From Epinephelus fuscoguttatus (lineage: Eukaryota > Chordata > Actinopteri > Perciformes > Serranidae), in assembly GCF_011397635.1 (NCBI RefSeq), contig NC_064754.1:31786543-31850542 (forward strand): a stretch of 64,000 nt of DNA. Direction: 5' to 3'. Both the position numbers and the translations under genes were made by a program. The notes under the pieces were generated by a model. It was not told the origin of the DNA, searched no databases, and saw only the letters and a program-made list of their open reading frames with translations. How positions within the stretch are numbered: the stretch's first letter is position 1; each line of letters opens with the position of its first letter. Of the stretch, positions 1 through 16,200 are shown one piece after another.

Positions 1-40
1 AGCAGATGTCCTCATGTACACGTTGGCTCTTTGCCTGCAG

Positions 41-4239
<4,199 letters not shown>

Positions 4240-5565
4240 CATTTCTGCTGGTAACTAAAGAACACAATCTCTCTCCCAGGGACCCATACTCCCACTCCTC
4301 CTCCTCCTCCTTGTTTCCCCTCAGACTCTTTATCCCGTTAGAGGGCTTTGTTTGTTCTTTCTAAGGTTGAGAACGTTCTTTTGTACTGACATGTAAAAAG
4401 TTTCAACTGTTGTAAAAAGAAAATTTGGTCGAGGAAAAAAACAAAACAAAAAAAAAAAAAGTCAACACTTTGAGGGAATGTAATTGTTTCCTGAACCCAA
4501 GTGAGGGGTATTTCTTCCTTAAGATGTTGAGGGATTTGCAAGTTGCTTCTTAAATGAAATTTAAATCACAAAGAATATATTTTTTGGTTGAGACCAAATG
4601 TGTTCAATACTCAACTTATTTTTTGGTTTGTTTTTGGTATGGTTTCATGCCTTTCTCGTTTCTTTTTTTTTTCTTTTTTTTTTTTTTAAGAAAATGTACA
4701 ATTGCATTATATTATTCATATCTTTTTATTTTGTACCTTTGGAAAAGAAACTTAAAGCATTTTTGTGTTGAAACTGTAAAATAATTTGTCTGGGAATTGG
4801 GCCAGGTTTTCGTTTTCTTCTCAAGCTGTCATTCCTGGCAATTGTAATCAAGTGTTGTACCATTACTCCAAGACGTTGCGTTCAGGGACCGCTCCCCTCC
4901 TCTTTGTGTGTATGAAGAGCACTCAGTTGTATTGAAATAGGAAACGGACTGCGGCAGGTTGTGTATACACGGGCATGTATACAGGCGCACATGAAGACAC
5001 TGACACAAACCCTCACAGTCACTAAAATAACTACAGCTCCGACTGGTTTCACAAACACAGACGACAAGGACTGCATCCTACATCTCAGTGGCCTGGAATT
5101 TGGATAAATCTGTCTTGCAGGTGTGGAACATTGTTGCTTTGACATTAAAAAGAATTTGTCATACCTTTTTTGTCATACAAATGTTGTAAAGTGTAAAGAG
5201 AGTGTGAGAAAGAGACCAGCCCCCTAAGCTGAGGTGGAATGATCACCGGTTGTTTGTAGGCCACATCTCTGATGACGCCCCATCCTCTAAATTTTACACT
5301 AAGCCGTGTGCGATCTAGGGATGAAGGGCTCGTTTGAGATTCACCCTGAGGAAAACTAAATGTTATCAACCCTCATTCCTCTCTCACAAAAACTTGAATT
5401 AGGGGGGATTTACTTTTTCTCCTATTGTAAATCAAGTTATTAAGCAAAATACTATAAATATAAGGAAGAGAGAATGAAATCACTGTATAAACTGGTTAAA
5501 AGACTCATTTCTTACTTATATACCATATTGTTAAATAAACTGTGTGCAACAGAAGAACTCCAGTA
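4240..5565 (+). other. crebbp: crebbp 3' UTR
   Basis: AT-rich, gene-free stretch directly after the crebbp stop, with homopolymer A (about 4436-4460) and T (about 4662-4688) runs. A canonical AATAAA at 5534-5539 is followed some 60 bases later by a GT-rich stretch, which fits cleavage near 5.56 kb. The UTR of about 1.3 kb is inferred from that signal. Open frames here are short and look like chance. Confidence 0.6.
5534..5539 (+). terminator. Candidate polyadenylation signal of crebbp
   Basis: Canonical AATAAA with a downstream GT-rich element (about 5597-5615). It is the best such pair between the crebbp stop and the slx4 promoter. Confidence 0.5.
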
Positions 5566-6640
5566 CTCTGTTGACTCAATAATGAGGCATCACTCCTGTG
5601 TGTGTGCGACTTTGTGTTCATTTCTTTCAGCTCCGCACTGTTTCGTTTTCCAGAGCAGTGTCCCTCAAATCTGGTTGAAGCCCTGCATCTGCACTTTTCC
5701 GCCCAAAAATAACATATTTCTCGAAACAAGATTTTTTTTTATTCCTTATTCTGCATCTCATTTTCCACAGATTGAAAAAGTGGGTGAGTTACTTGTTACT
5801 AGTATTGCTTGGGAACCTTTTAATAGTTTGTAATAATTGCAGAGGTCATCTCTTGTGCAGATATGCCGTGGTGGTATTTTGTCAAGTAAAGATTCCACCA
5901 CAAATTACCTACCATATTTTGCCAAACACAGAGGTTATTTGATAGTTTCAGTCCTGTATAAATTGGCTTCTCTGTGATTAGGGGTCGCATTTAAATTTTT
6001 GGAATTATAAATGAAAGTTTCGGCATCATTTTGGGTGCAGGAGACTCATCTCACTACATGTCATGGAGACCCATTTTCAGGAAGAGCAAGCTCAAATCCA
6101 TCAGAAGAGCAAAATCTGTGATGTGACATTGTGTGGCAGAATTGCTTGTTTGGTTAACCCACATTTTTAAAATAAGATATGAACAATGTGCATCACTGCT
6201 TATCCCATGTGAATGCACTGCACAAAACAGATGTGAAGGGGTCATTTCTAAATCACTTGAGGTCCCCTGGTAATAAACCCTGTGAGAATAGGGCTAATAT
6301 AGTTTCAGATCAGAGTATATGATCACAGTTAAGGGAGTTTTTAGTGAAGTGTCAAAGTAGTGATGCAGTAATTTGCAGATAAAATAAAATGTTTAAAATG
6401 AATAAAATGTTTACAACCTCTCAGATCCTAAAGGGATCATTTTTCAAGAATTAAAAGAAGTAAAACTGGGCTGTAGTAAAAATATAAAATATTTGGGATA
6501 AATAAACACTGTGTGACAAGTACCTCAGTCACAAACTTTTCTCACAGATGCTATACATATGTGGCTGAAGTAGTGTCAGGATGAAGTCACACTGTTCAGT
6601 CCTCCTTAAAAACTTGAATGATTCTGCAGGGATTTGCATT
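5566..6640. other. Intergenic, crebbp to slx4
   Basis: AT-rich sequence without a supportable gene on either strand. Nothing recognisable was seen apart from short chance frames. Confidence 0.5.
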
Positions 6641-6892
6641 CACGTGACCTGAGAGGCGCGCTGTGCATTGGACCGTTCACCGTCACATGGCCGGAAGTTG
6701 AAAACGAAGCGGTTGAAGCTGTGCTTTTAAAATAAAAACAAACCCCGCTGGCCTTTTGCCTTTTTTTATTAGCCATATAATTCACATATAATGCTGCGTA
6801 TATTTTAAATAAACGACACTCGCCGTCGCGACAGACTGAATGAACTGCGATGAGGGGGAAAGTTAAAACTGAAATGTAAATTCATCGAACCT
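6641..6892 (+). promoter_or_regulatory. slx4: slx4 promoter and 5' non-coding exon
   Basis: An E-box CACGTGAC (about 6642) and a perfect ETS/GABP-type site CCGGAAGT (6691-6698) precede a probable non-coding exon. That exon ends at a GT donor (CTGG|gtgagg) at 6892/6893. The matching acceptor (ctttgcag) is at 7213, 64 bases before the start ATG at 7277. The TSS is not determined. The role of the sites is inferred from their match to common housekeeping-promoter motifs. Confidence 0.45.
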
Positions 6893-7276
6893 GGGTGAGG
6901 ATAAAGTGTTAACTTAGCGTGAACAGCTAGCTAGCTAACTGTTTTCTATCTAACGTTAACTGATATTTCCACTACAAGCATGCGCTTTTAGACATTATTT
7001 ATTAGGAAATATCCCCAAATTTAACAAAATTGTATGTATTTGAGTTTATGTCGCAGCCGTTTTCCTTGACTTGTGCAGCAAAGCAGTAATACTGGCTCTT
7101 AAATCTTGCTAACGTGTTGTGTTGGAGCAAATTAAACTATCCACCAGTCACAGGGAGCCCTTGTGATCTCTGAACCCAATGTGGACTCCAACTTAAACCA
7201 TCTCTCTTTGCAGGCTGGCCGTTACAGCTGGGGGCATGCTGGCATGGCCTTTTAATGTGAGACGAAGTGCACCGTC

Positions 7277-10200
7277 ATGGATGACTCGGATCAGGATTTT
7301 GTAGATCTCTGCTCAAAGCTGTTGAGACGAGTCCGTAAGAAACCAGGTGAGTCCAGACAGCCGAGGAAGGCAGAGCGTCAGCCCTCCAGCCAGGCAAGCG
7401 ATGGAGACAAGAGGAGGAGAAATAACAGAAGAGATGGTGACTCTGGGTCCCAGCCTGTTTGTACTGGTGCAGAGGAGCGTGTGCTCTGTGGGGGGACTGG
7501 ACATGATTCAGGAGATGCTGAGTCGTCATCAGGTGTGCCTTCAGCAGCAGCAGGACCCAGAGCTGAGAGACGTTTGTCGGCGAAAGACAAAGTACTCCAC
7601 AGGATGCAACAGTTCAAGAGAGTCAGTCCGCAGAGGATGGTGCTCAAGGACAAGAGCCAGCCCACAAACCATGAGAACGACAGTGCTGCTGCTGCTGCTC
7701 CTCCTCCTCCTCCTCCTCCTCCTCCACCTCTGACTCAAGGACAAGGTGAGATGACATGATGCTCCTGGCACAGATTGTGCAGCGCTGTTTCCAAGTGAAC
7801 AGAGGGAATAGGCCTACAGCTTTTTCAAGACTGTAAAAAAAATATGTAATCATCATCATCCATAGGTCATATTTATCCTTGTTTTGTTGGGTTTATATTT
7901 ATCTGCCTTTAATGCACCTTGATGTCACATGCAGGACACAAAACTGCACTCACAATTGGCATGGTCGTATAAGCTTGTCCCTATTGTGCTAATGTGGCAG
8001 CATTTAGATGATCACTGTCAGTGCTTTTAGATGACATTTACTAACAAGCACACCATGAGAAATAACTTTTTTATCCTGAGCTGTGCAGAAGTGCGCAGTA
8101 CAGAGTTGGAGGAGTGCAAATACAAATAGTGCAATATACAAGGACTGTAAAACATCGTAGAAAAAACAAATGTGTAACAAATATAAATACAACGTGTAGC
8201 AAATAGACTCTGAGATACTTGAACTCCCTCGCTTCTGAAGATTTCAATTTACTGGTCCATCTACGTCCCAACCCTCACCTACGGTCATGTTCTATGGGTT
8301 GTGACCGAAAGAATAATATCGTGACACAGTCAACTATTCTGCAATAATCAAATTTGAGATAAAGAGTTTGAGATTCAACAATGATATCACAGTCTTCAAT
8401 AAGATGAAACCATTAAATGTTACAAACTATAAAGATAAAAGCACAGTGCAATAAATAATAGCTCTGGATGATAAATAAAGTAGGGTTGTTTGTGTTTGTA
8501 CAGTTTCAAATCTGAGGTAGTTGGTGTGCGGCTTTAGGAGTGCATGGTTAATACAGAATGCTCAGGATTACGCCCATGATGTTTCCTTAATATAACATTA
8601 ATGCTAAGATACAATTGGATCTATATCAAAACATTAACACATTAAAGCCACTAAACTCTATTGATATACCATCTCTAGTACAAATGTAACTTTAGCACAC
8701 CCTTACTTGTATCTATATTTGCCACCTCCCCTCTGCACCCAGATACTCCAGAGTCTTTCAGCTCAGGTCTCCACCCGGAGCCCCAGGACAGCGATGAGGC
8801 TCTGGCCCTGCGACTGCAGCAGGAGCTGGACAGGGAGGCAGCAGAAGCCCAGACGGTCGACCTGGAGGACGGAGGCCTTTTCTTCTGTCAGATCTGCCAA
8901 AGAGATCTCTCACATATGACACCTGATGGGCGAACGCAGCATCTCAACAGGTTTGGACATTTACATTGTAGCCATTTGACTCATGCTCGTATCTGGAGTG
9001 AATTACAACAGTAAAATTAACTAGAATGATCCTTCTTTGCAGGTGTTTGGATGAGAGTGAAAAGACCGCCCCAGCCCCCCCTCCTCCACCTCCTGGGGTC
9101 CCCGACTGTCCCATCTGTGGCAAGAAGTTCAAGTCCCAGAAGAGTCGCTCGGCCCACCTCAAGCGCTGCTCCTCAGAAATGGGCGTCGCTCCGGCTGTGC
9201 TGCTGCAAGCTCTGCAGAGACAAACTGAGGAGACCCAGAGTGTCCCCACTGTTAACACAGTGTGAGTACACCTCAGTACCATAATACACCTCTGAGCTTC
9301 CCTGTCAGGGGCCGATCAGACCAATTAACAGACAAAGAATGTCGAACTTAAGATGATCATGTTTTATTGCTTGCAAACCTTGCTCATAATAGAAATAGCT
9401 TGCCTATCAGTTAATGTCAGATATAGTACTTACAGAGTTTAATCAGTCCTCTTACCTTTCGTCTGTTTTTCTCTTCAGCACACAGACTGGTGGCACTAAA
9501 AGAAAAGGCCCATCCAAGCCGGGCCTCCCAGCCAAGAAGAAGCCCAGGAAGAAGACTCCACCCCTGGACGAAGAAACCATGGTGGCCATGGCTCTGTCCT
9601 CCTCTCTGCTGGAACAACAGCAGCAGAGCGACAGGGAGTCAGAGATGTTACAAACTGCTGCCTCGCACATCTCTATGACTCCAGCGTTAAAGTGGAGGCC
9701 AGACGCAGGTGATGTAACATCACTGTATCAACAAAAAGATGTTTTTTGATGAAGCACTAACATACAGCAGGGAGTAAAAAAAAGTCAAAATTCTCCGCTT
9801 TCAGCTTTATAAATGCAATTTTCCTCAGGTTTCTCTACTCCTTTATGACAGTAAACTGCATATCTTTGGGTTGTGGACAAAACAAGACAATTGAGGGCGT
9901 CATCTTTGGCTTTTGCAGCATTTTCTGGCCTGAAACTGATGCTCGTTTCATACCATGGATTCAGAGCTGCTTGATTCTGATTGGCCATGGCGTTTGTATA
10001 CTTGTACATAACTGTGCAGTAGCCACATGAATGCTGTGAGCTTCAGTTGTGTGTTGGCTTTGCTGGTTCTTGTAATGTAGCGCTAGGGGAGCTTGTTCAA
10101 AGCCAAAAGTGGTGCAACAAAAAGTTTCCAGTAACCAGTGTGTGTGATAGCTGGTAGGCGCCTGTGGTATAAACTAAAACTGCTAAGACTGAGAGATTTT

Positions 10201-13200
10201 TTTCTGTGGTTAGTTCAGTAGCTCATAAGTAAGCCACAGGGGTAAATGAATTTAGATAAGAGAGGTTATAGGAAGTAACAGCCCTCTTTGTCTTTGTAAG
10301 CAAACACCCGCTCCACTGAGGTGTCGCTGAGGAAGAAGCAGTACCAGCTCCAGAAGCTGATGGCTGAATGAATGAATGTGTAATGTGTTGTGAAACTCTC
10401 CAGAAGCCTTTTTACAGTTACACGTCTGTCGTATTTAATTTGAGAAACTCTTTAAATCCCTAGAGGCAGTTTTCATGTTTTCTTTTTGGTGCCGCAACAA
10501 ATATTTTAGTCTGTGTGTATTGTGTGTCTGTGTTTGTTACCTTTGGCAAGGCCTGAAGCAGTGTACACACCACAACACAAATGCAAAGCACAAACTGTTC
10601 AAATAATTGGCTTCAGATCACAATGGTTTTATTTTCAGGACTACCAAAATTCACTTAGTTGACAAATTATTTAAAGATTATGTCGTAAATACCTGAGCTC
10701 TGTGCAAGTCTTTAGATGCCTCATCTGACCCCCTTCTCTGTCCTCTGCTCCTCTTGGTGCAGGTAAGGGGCGTGGGAAGAGGAAAAAGGGCGCCGTCCCC
10801 CGTCCTCCTCCTCTCCTCCTCGTCCAGGACGCCGAGGTGGCACTGGCGAGGCTGCAGGAACGAGTTTCTGCTCTCCTCCTACGCAGCCGGGCCCCGTCTC
10901 CACCCACCCCGACCCGCTGCCCCAGCAGTCTGCCAGGCTGGAGCGGTGCTGCCCCCCTCTGGCAGAAGAGCGCACTGCTGGACGGAGCCAACACCTGTCT
11001 GTCTGATTTCTACACCCCAGAGCTCAGAGAGTTCTTCATGCCTTGGGAGGCAGTGGCGGTGAGGAGACAGAAGACATGTTTATGTACTTTGTTGTTTGTT
11101 CTGTGTTGTTTGAAGTTATCAGTCACCTTTTGAGATGGAGAACCACACACTGTCTGGTAGTTCTGTCCTGTGGGTGGCTTAACACAAGTGCTGAAACTTT
11201 GAAAGAGAGATGCTGTGTTTTCTGTTATTAATCAGTAACTACTGCCAGTGGATCAAATTAATCATAGTGCTGTCCACCTGTAGACTGATGCAACCACCTC
11301 CAGCACCGTCAACAAGCTTGAGTCTTCCTTCCGACCTGTGAGTGAAGGAACTCCTGTCACAGAGACCAGGGCCTCCATCCTGCCATCCTCCACCCAGACA
11401 GCCTCCTCTTCCCAGACGGCTCTCTCCACACCGGGGACAGGCCGGGCACTCCTGATGGACCTGATGGAGCTGGTCGAAGACGGCGCGACCCTCACCCAGT
11501 ATGGTCACACTGCTCCAGGCCCTGACACAGGTAACACACTCACACACATGGCTGTAATCCATGGTTTATGGCTGCTGGGAGAAGATTTGCCTTCAGGGCT
11601 TTCAGCCAGATAATCCTGAAGTTTTGGGGAAAAGATGATGGTTTGGGCTCAAATGAAAAGATTTCTCCAGCAACAAAAAAAGCCCTGAAGGCTAACATAT
11701 TCCTTGTTCTGTTTTATGAGTGTTAGTGGAGTCAGTTTAAAGTAAACTTAACTGCACTTAACCAGTTAGAATTATTTACAGTTACGTGTTTGTTGGTGTT
11801 AACTTTTTATCTTTTATGGCCAAAAGCAAAACAGAAAGGGGTGGCAGCTTCTTCTGTGCCGGCGCTGCAGCTGAGTCTTCTGTATAAACTGGCATATAAT
11901 ATCATATTGTGACAAAATCAGTGATTTATACCTCTAGTTCTAATGTTAAAGTGACAAAATTGTAACTTTAAAATCTTTCTTTATAGTTTTCCTGCATGCA
12001 AATGTAGTTTGGTTTTATCTTAAAATATTTGTCCTTCAGTTGTGTTTATTATCCTTTAGCTATGCATTAAGTGCATAAATATTTGCTTGTGCATAAATAT
12101 TAAGTTCATAAATGTTTGCTTTGTGTTTGTTTTCATACCATAGTGTCCCACAACCACAGTCACTTATCTTTCAAATAATTATGTGTAAAGAAGCCTGGAA
12201 AATATGTTGCTTAAAAGTCATGTATCTTTTTGTTAATATATATAGTATGTAAGAAAATCACTTTTAACTGCTCTAATCTGGTTTAGAAATCTGTGTTGCT
12301 TTGTAGTTTTACACTGTCATGGAGTTAGGCGATACAGAGAAGAACAATATTAATACATTTTTGACCAAATGCTTTGATATCAATATTTCAAGGGTATTGT
12401 AAGGTTGAGGATTGCTTTTACAAAATATTTATACAATGAGATTTTTGATAAATAATCATCAGCATTATGGATTTAATGACTAAGTGGGTAAAGTCAAATA
12501 GTAGAAAAGCAAGAACAGTCTGGTAAATTCAGAAAATTACATCACTTTATTGTAATTCAGCCTTTAAACCTGGGAAAAAAGCACTTCTAATATTGATATT
12601 TAAAAAAACCTAAGATAATATCTAGTCTCATTATCATGATATTGATGTAACATCAATACATTGCACAGCCATGCTCTGTTGTAACCCATGGGAGTAACTC
12701 AACAACTCAAATTGTTACAAACTGTAGGGCTGGGCGATAAATCGATTTTATCGATTAATTTGAATTTGTAGTTTAGGCTGATTTGTTTTAATGAAAATCG
12801 AGTTTCTCTTTAAAATCCGCCACCGCCGCTCCACGCTGGGCTCCCGTAGTCACACCTCCCCCCCGCGCGCTTGACACACAAACAACATGGCAGTGAGTGG
12901 GGAAGAACTCGCTCTCAAGAAAGGGAACAAGTTCTTCAGCGCTTTTGTGTGCTCACCTGTGTCTGTGTGTGTGCGCGACACAGAGAGCAGAGGAATTTAG
13001 ACACGCACCGTGTAGGGACAGAAATGACATGCCATTGTGTAAATAAGATAAATAAGTGTTGACAACGCCAAGCTGGCAGACCCCCGAACCGTAGTAGACC
13101 TCCGAAGACCATTAGCTCCTTTAGCTTGTGTTAGCTCGTTGTGGCAACAACGGGACTCCGTCTGCGTTACAGAACGGCACTTTATTTTCAGCACTGCAGG

Positions 13201-16200
13201 GATGACGCACAGCCTCTCTCATCAGTGTCTGACTTTTACATAGAGGGAAATAACTCAAGAACAGCATGCAGAACTGCGTAGGCTTCTTCACTGTGGCTGC
13301 TCGATGTAAACAACATAACACATGCCTCACTTTCTTCCTGGGGCGCATCCGTCTGACGTCACACACCACACCTGGTGCACTAACGTCTCATACCTCCTAC
13401 ATCAACTACACACACACACACACACACACACACATCAGGCTCAGCCTGTAACATAAGGCTATTTAGTTTGTTTAATAAAAGGACAAGATATAGACCTGTT
13501 CTCTAGGAAAGGTAACCTTAAATGACTTCTGTTGTGATCCAATATGATGGTAGGGGAAACACTGCCGTATGATAAGAAAGGGGTCTGGTGGAATGCGATC
13601 ACAGATGCAGTTGCCATGTATATTGCAAGAGATGTGGTGCCCATATATAGGCTCCCGTGGAAAAGCCAGGGTTTATTCACATGCTGAACGTTTTGGACTC
13701 CAGGTATGTGCTACCAGGCCGCAATTTTTTTTTTAACTAGGAGGGGAAAAAATCGATTTAAATCATGAAATCTGAGATTTTTTTTTTAGGCCATATCGCC
13801 CAGCCCTATTACATAGTGACTTAACTGGTCATCAGTTCAGATTCCTGATTGTCTTTGTTCTCACAGACAAAAGTGTCAGTCAGAACGCAAATCTCCGTCT
13901 GAGCGGCTTCCTCCTGGAGGAGTCGGAGGAGCAGGCTGACTTCTGTGTGAGCGGCTTCCTACCAGACACAACACACACACATTCAGACGCTGCCTGCAGC
14001 CGAGAGAGGAGGACAACTGTTCAGGCAGGAGCGGATAAAGACGGAAGCGGCCACCGATCAGTAAGACCTTATTCTGACATTTTCAACCTGCATCCTGAAT
14101 TCTGATCTTTTTCATACTTTGTCTCTGACTTCATCTCATCTGCTGCATTTCTGTGTAGTATCTCTTGTCTCTTTGGATGCATGTCTCTGCATCACAGTCC
14201 TGTAAGTCCTTTATGTTTTCTGACAGAGATTCTCCAAACTGAGATGATACATGCCACATGGCACGTCTTGTCTGTTGTGCACTCTTTGTGCATTTAGATA
14301 TTAATCCGGCAGTTCACTGACCCCAAGTGTTTCCTGCTGGTGTTTCCTCTGTAGGTGGCGCTGTCCAGACTTGCTTCAGACCTGAGCAGCATGGTGAACA
14401 ACCCTCAGCTCAGTGACCTGCAGCTCCAGGTGGACAGCGGAGAGGTCTACTTTGCTCATTCCTTCATGGTGTATGCTCGATGCCCCCTGCTGGCAGAAAT
14501 GGTAACAATTTATCAGTGTGTGTGTTGCTGTAAGGCACAACCCTGCAAATATATGAACCAAGGCTGCAGACGAATAGTTAAAAAAAACCAAAACATTATG
14601 TGTCTTTTCCTCACCACTTTTCCATAACCTCTATGGAAAACGTCATGAGGTCAAGAAAAGATGTGAAGGAGAGTGCATAAGGTCTTAGGAAAAGAGAATC
14701 TGACTGTACTTACACAAGGCTACATAATTATGGACGGCAGATGTCAATGACGTGGGTCACTTTAAAGTGTTGCTGCCACATGGAACTGTGGGACGGTATT
14801 ATCTCCTCGACTTTCATAAAGGATGGTCCAGTGCACTCCATGCTAAAGGAGAAAAGAAAGGAAGCACTGAAGCTCCTCTGCTTAGCATTTAGAAAATTTG
14901 ACCAGCTCTCATCATGGCTGCGACATAGATACTTCTGGGTCATTTCACTCAGTGAGGAACCTTCCTAAGCAAAAAAAGACTATTTGACTGTGGCCCAGGA
15001 CTGTGTTTAATATGTATAAGTCCATTTTCATGGACAGCTGTTAAATCATACATGTACAGTAGCATAAGTGGAAGACGACGCACTAACAGGATATAAAGAC
15101 TTAAGTCTGTCACATAAACATTTAGTTTGTTAAATTAAATACATTTTAACATTCCATCATCGTTTCTCCTTCATCCTCTGCTCCTTTCACAGGTTCATGA
15201 AAGTGGTTTTGGGGTGCGGGAGGAAGGCATGCCTGCGACCCAGAGGGTGTTGATGAATGACGTCCCGGGACAGGCGGTGTTTGCTTTGCTGCGGTATCTC
15301 TACACAGCTCGCTGCGCCATCCCAGAATCACTTCGTCCTCACATGCTGGAACTGGCATCCAGGTTTTTATGCATCTATACCATTTTTGTCTTTGGAATCA
15401 AAAGTTTTGGTCCACCTCTGGACAAGCTTATCTGGTGACCCTCAGGTTTTTGATCGGATGTGTTATATTTCATGCTGAGCAGGGTAAAGCGTAAAGCATC
15501 AGCTCGGATTTTACTTAATAGTTCATAACAGGTCAAGTTCAAGAGCATGTATATGAAAATTATTTAAACATTCCTATGGTTAACTCCAGCGTTGTGACTC
15601 CTCTCTTCTCTTGTTGTGTTTTTTTAAGGTTTGACTTGCAGGAGCTACAGCAGCTTTGTGAGCTCCACCAAGAGGATGCAGCGCCTCCAGGGGACGAGGA
15701 GGACTACATAAACCAGGAGGAGAATGTCAACAACCAAACAGACCAGGCCCTCATGGTGCTGCTACGCTCCATGTGGGGTGAGGAAGATGAAGACGACGAG
15801 GGCACGGACACAGACGGAGGAAGGGACAAAGAGAGAGACTTGGAAGGAGATCATCATGGCGACGACCTCGCATCAGGCGACGGGGAGATCAGTGAGGAGA
15901 AAGTGAATGAGGATGAGCTGGAGGAGATTTATGAGTTTGCTGCCACACAGAGAAAGAGGGAGGAGGAGAAGGACAGCATGGAAGAGGAGGAAGAGGAGAG
16001 GGTAGATGAGGAAGAAGATGGAGTAGAAGTGTTCACAAAACTGACGGAACCCAGACGAAGCTCAGCAGGCTTCAGCATTAAGAAAAAATCTCAACTTGAG
16101 CCAGACCCCAGCCTGGACCGCAGCTACAGCCGCCTCTTCTCAGAATCCTGGGGGGTCTACGAGGAAGAAGAGCCTTCCTCTTCACCTTCTACTTCCCACT

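Noticed and set aside
7341-7360. A donor-like GTGAGT at 7348 that would end slx4 exon 1 early
   Set aside because: The frame stays open past it and includes the conserved RMQQFKR block before the donor at 7746. It might be used rarely.
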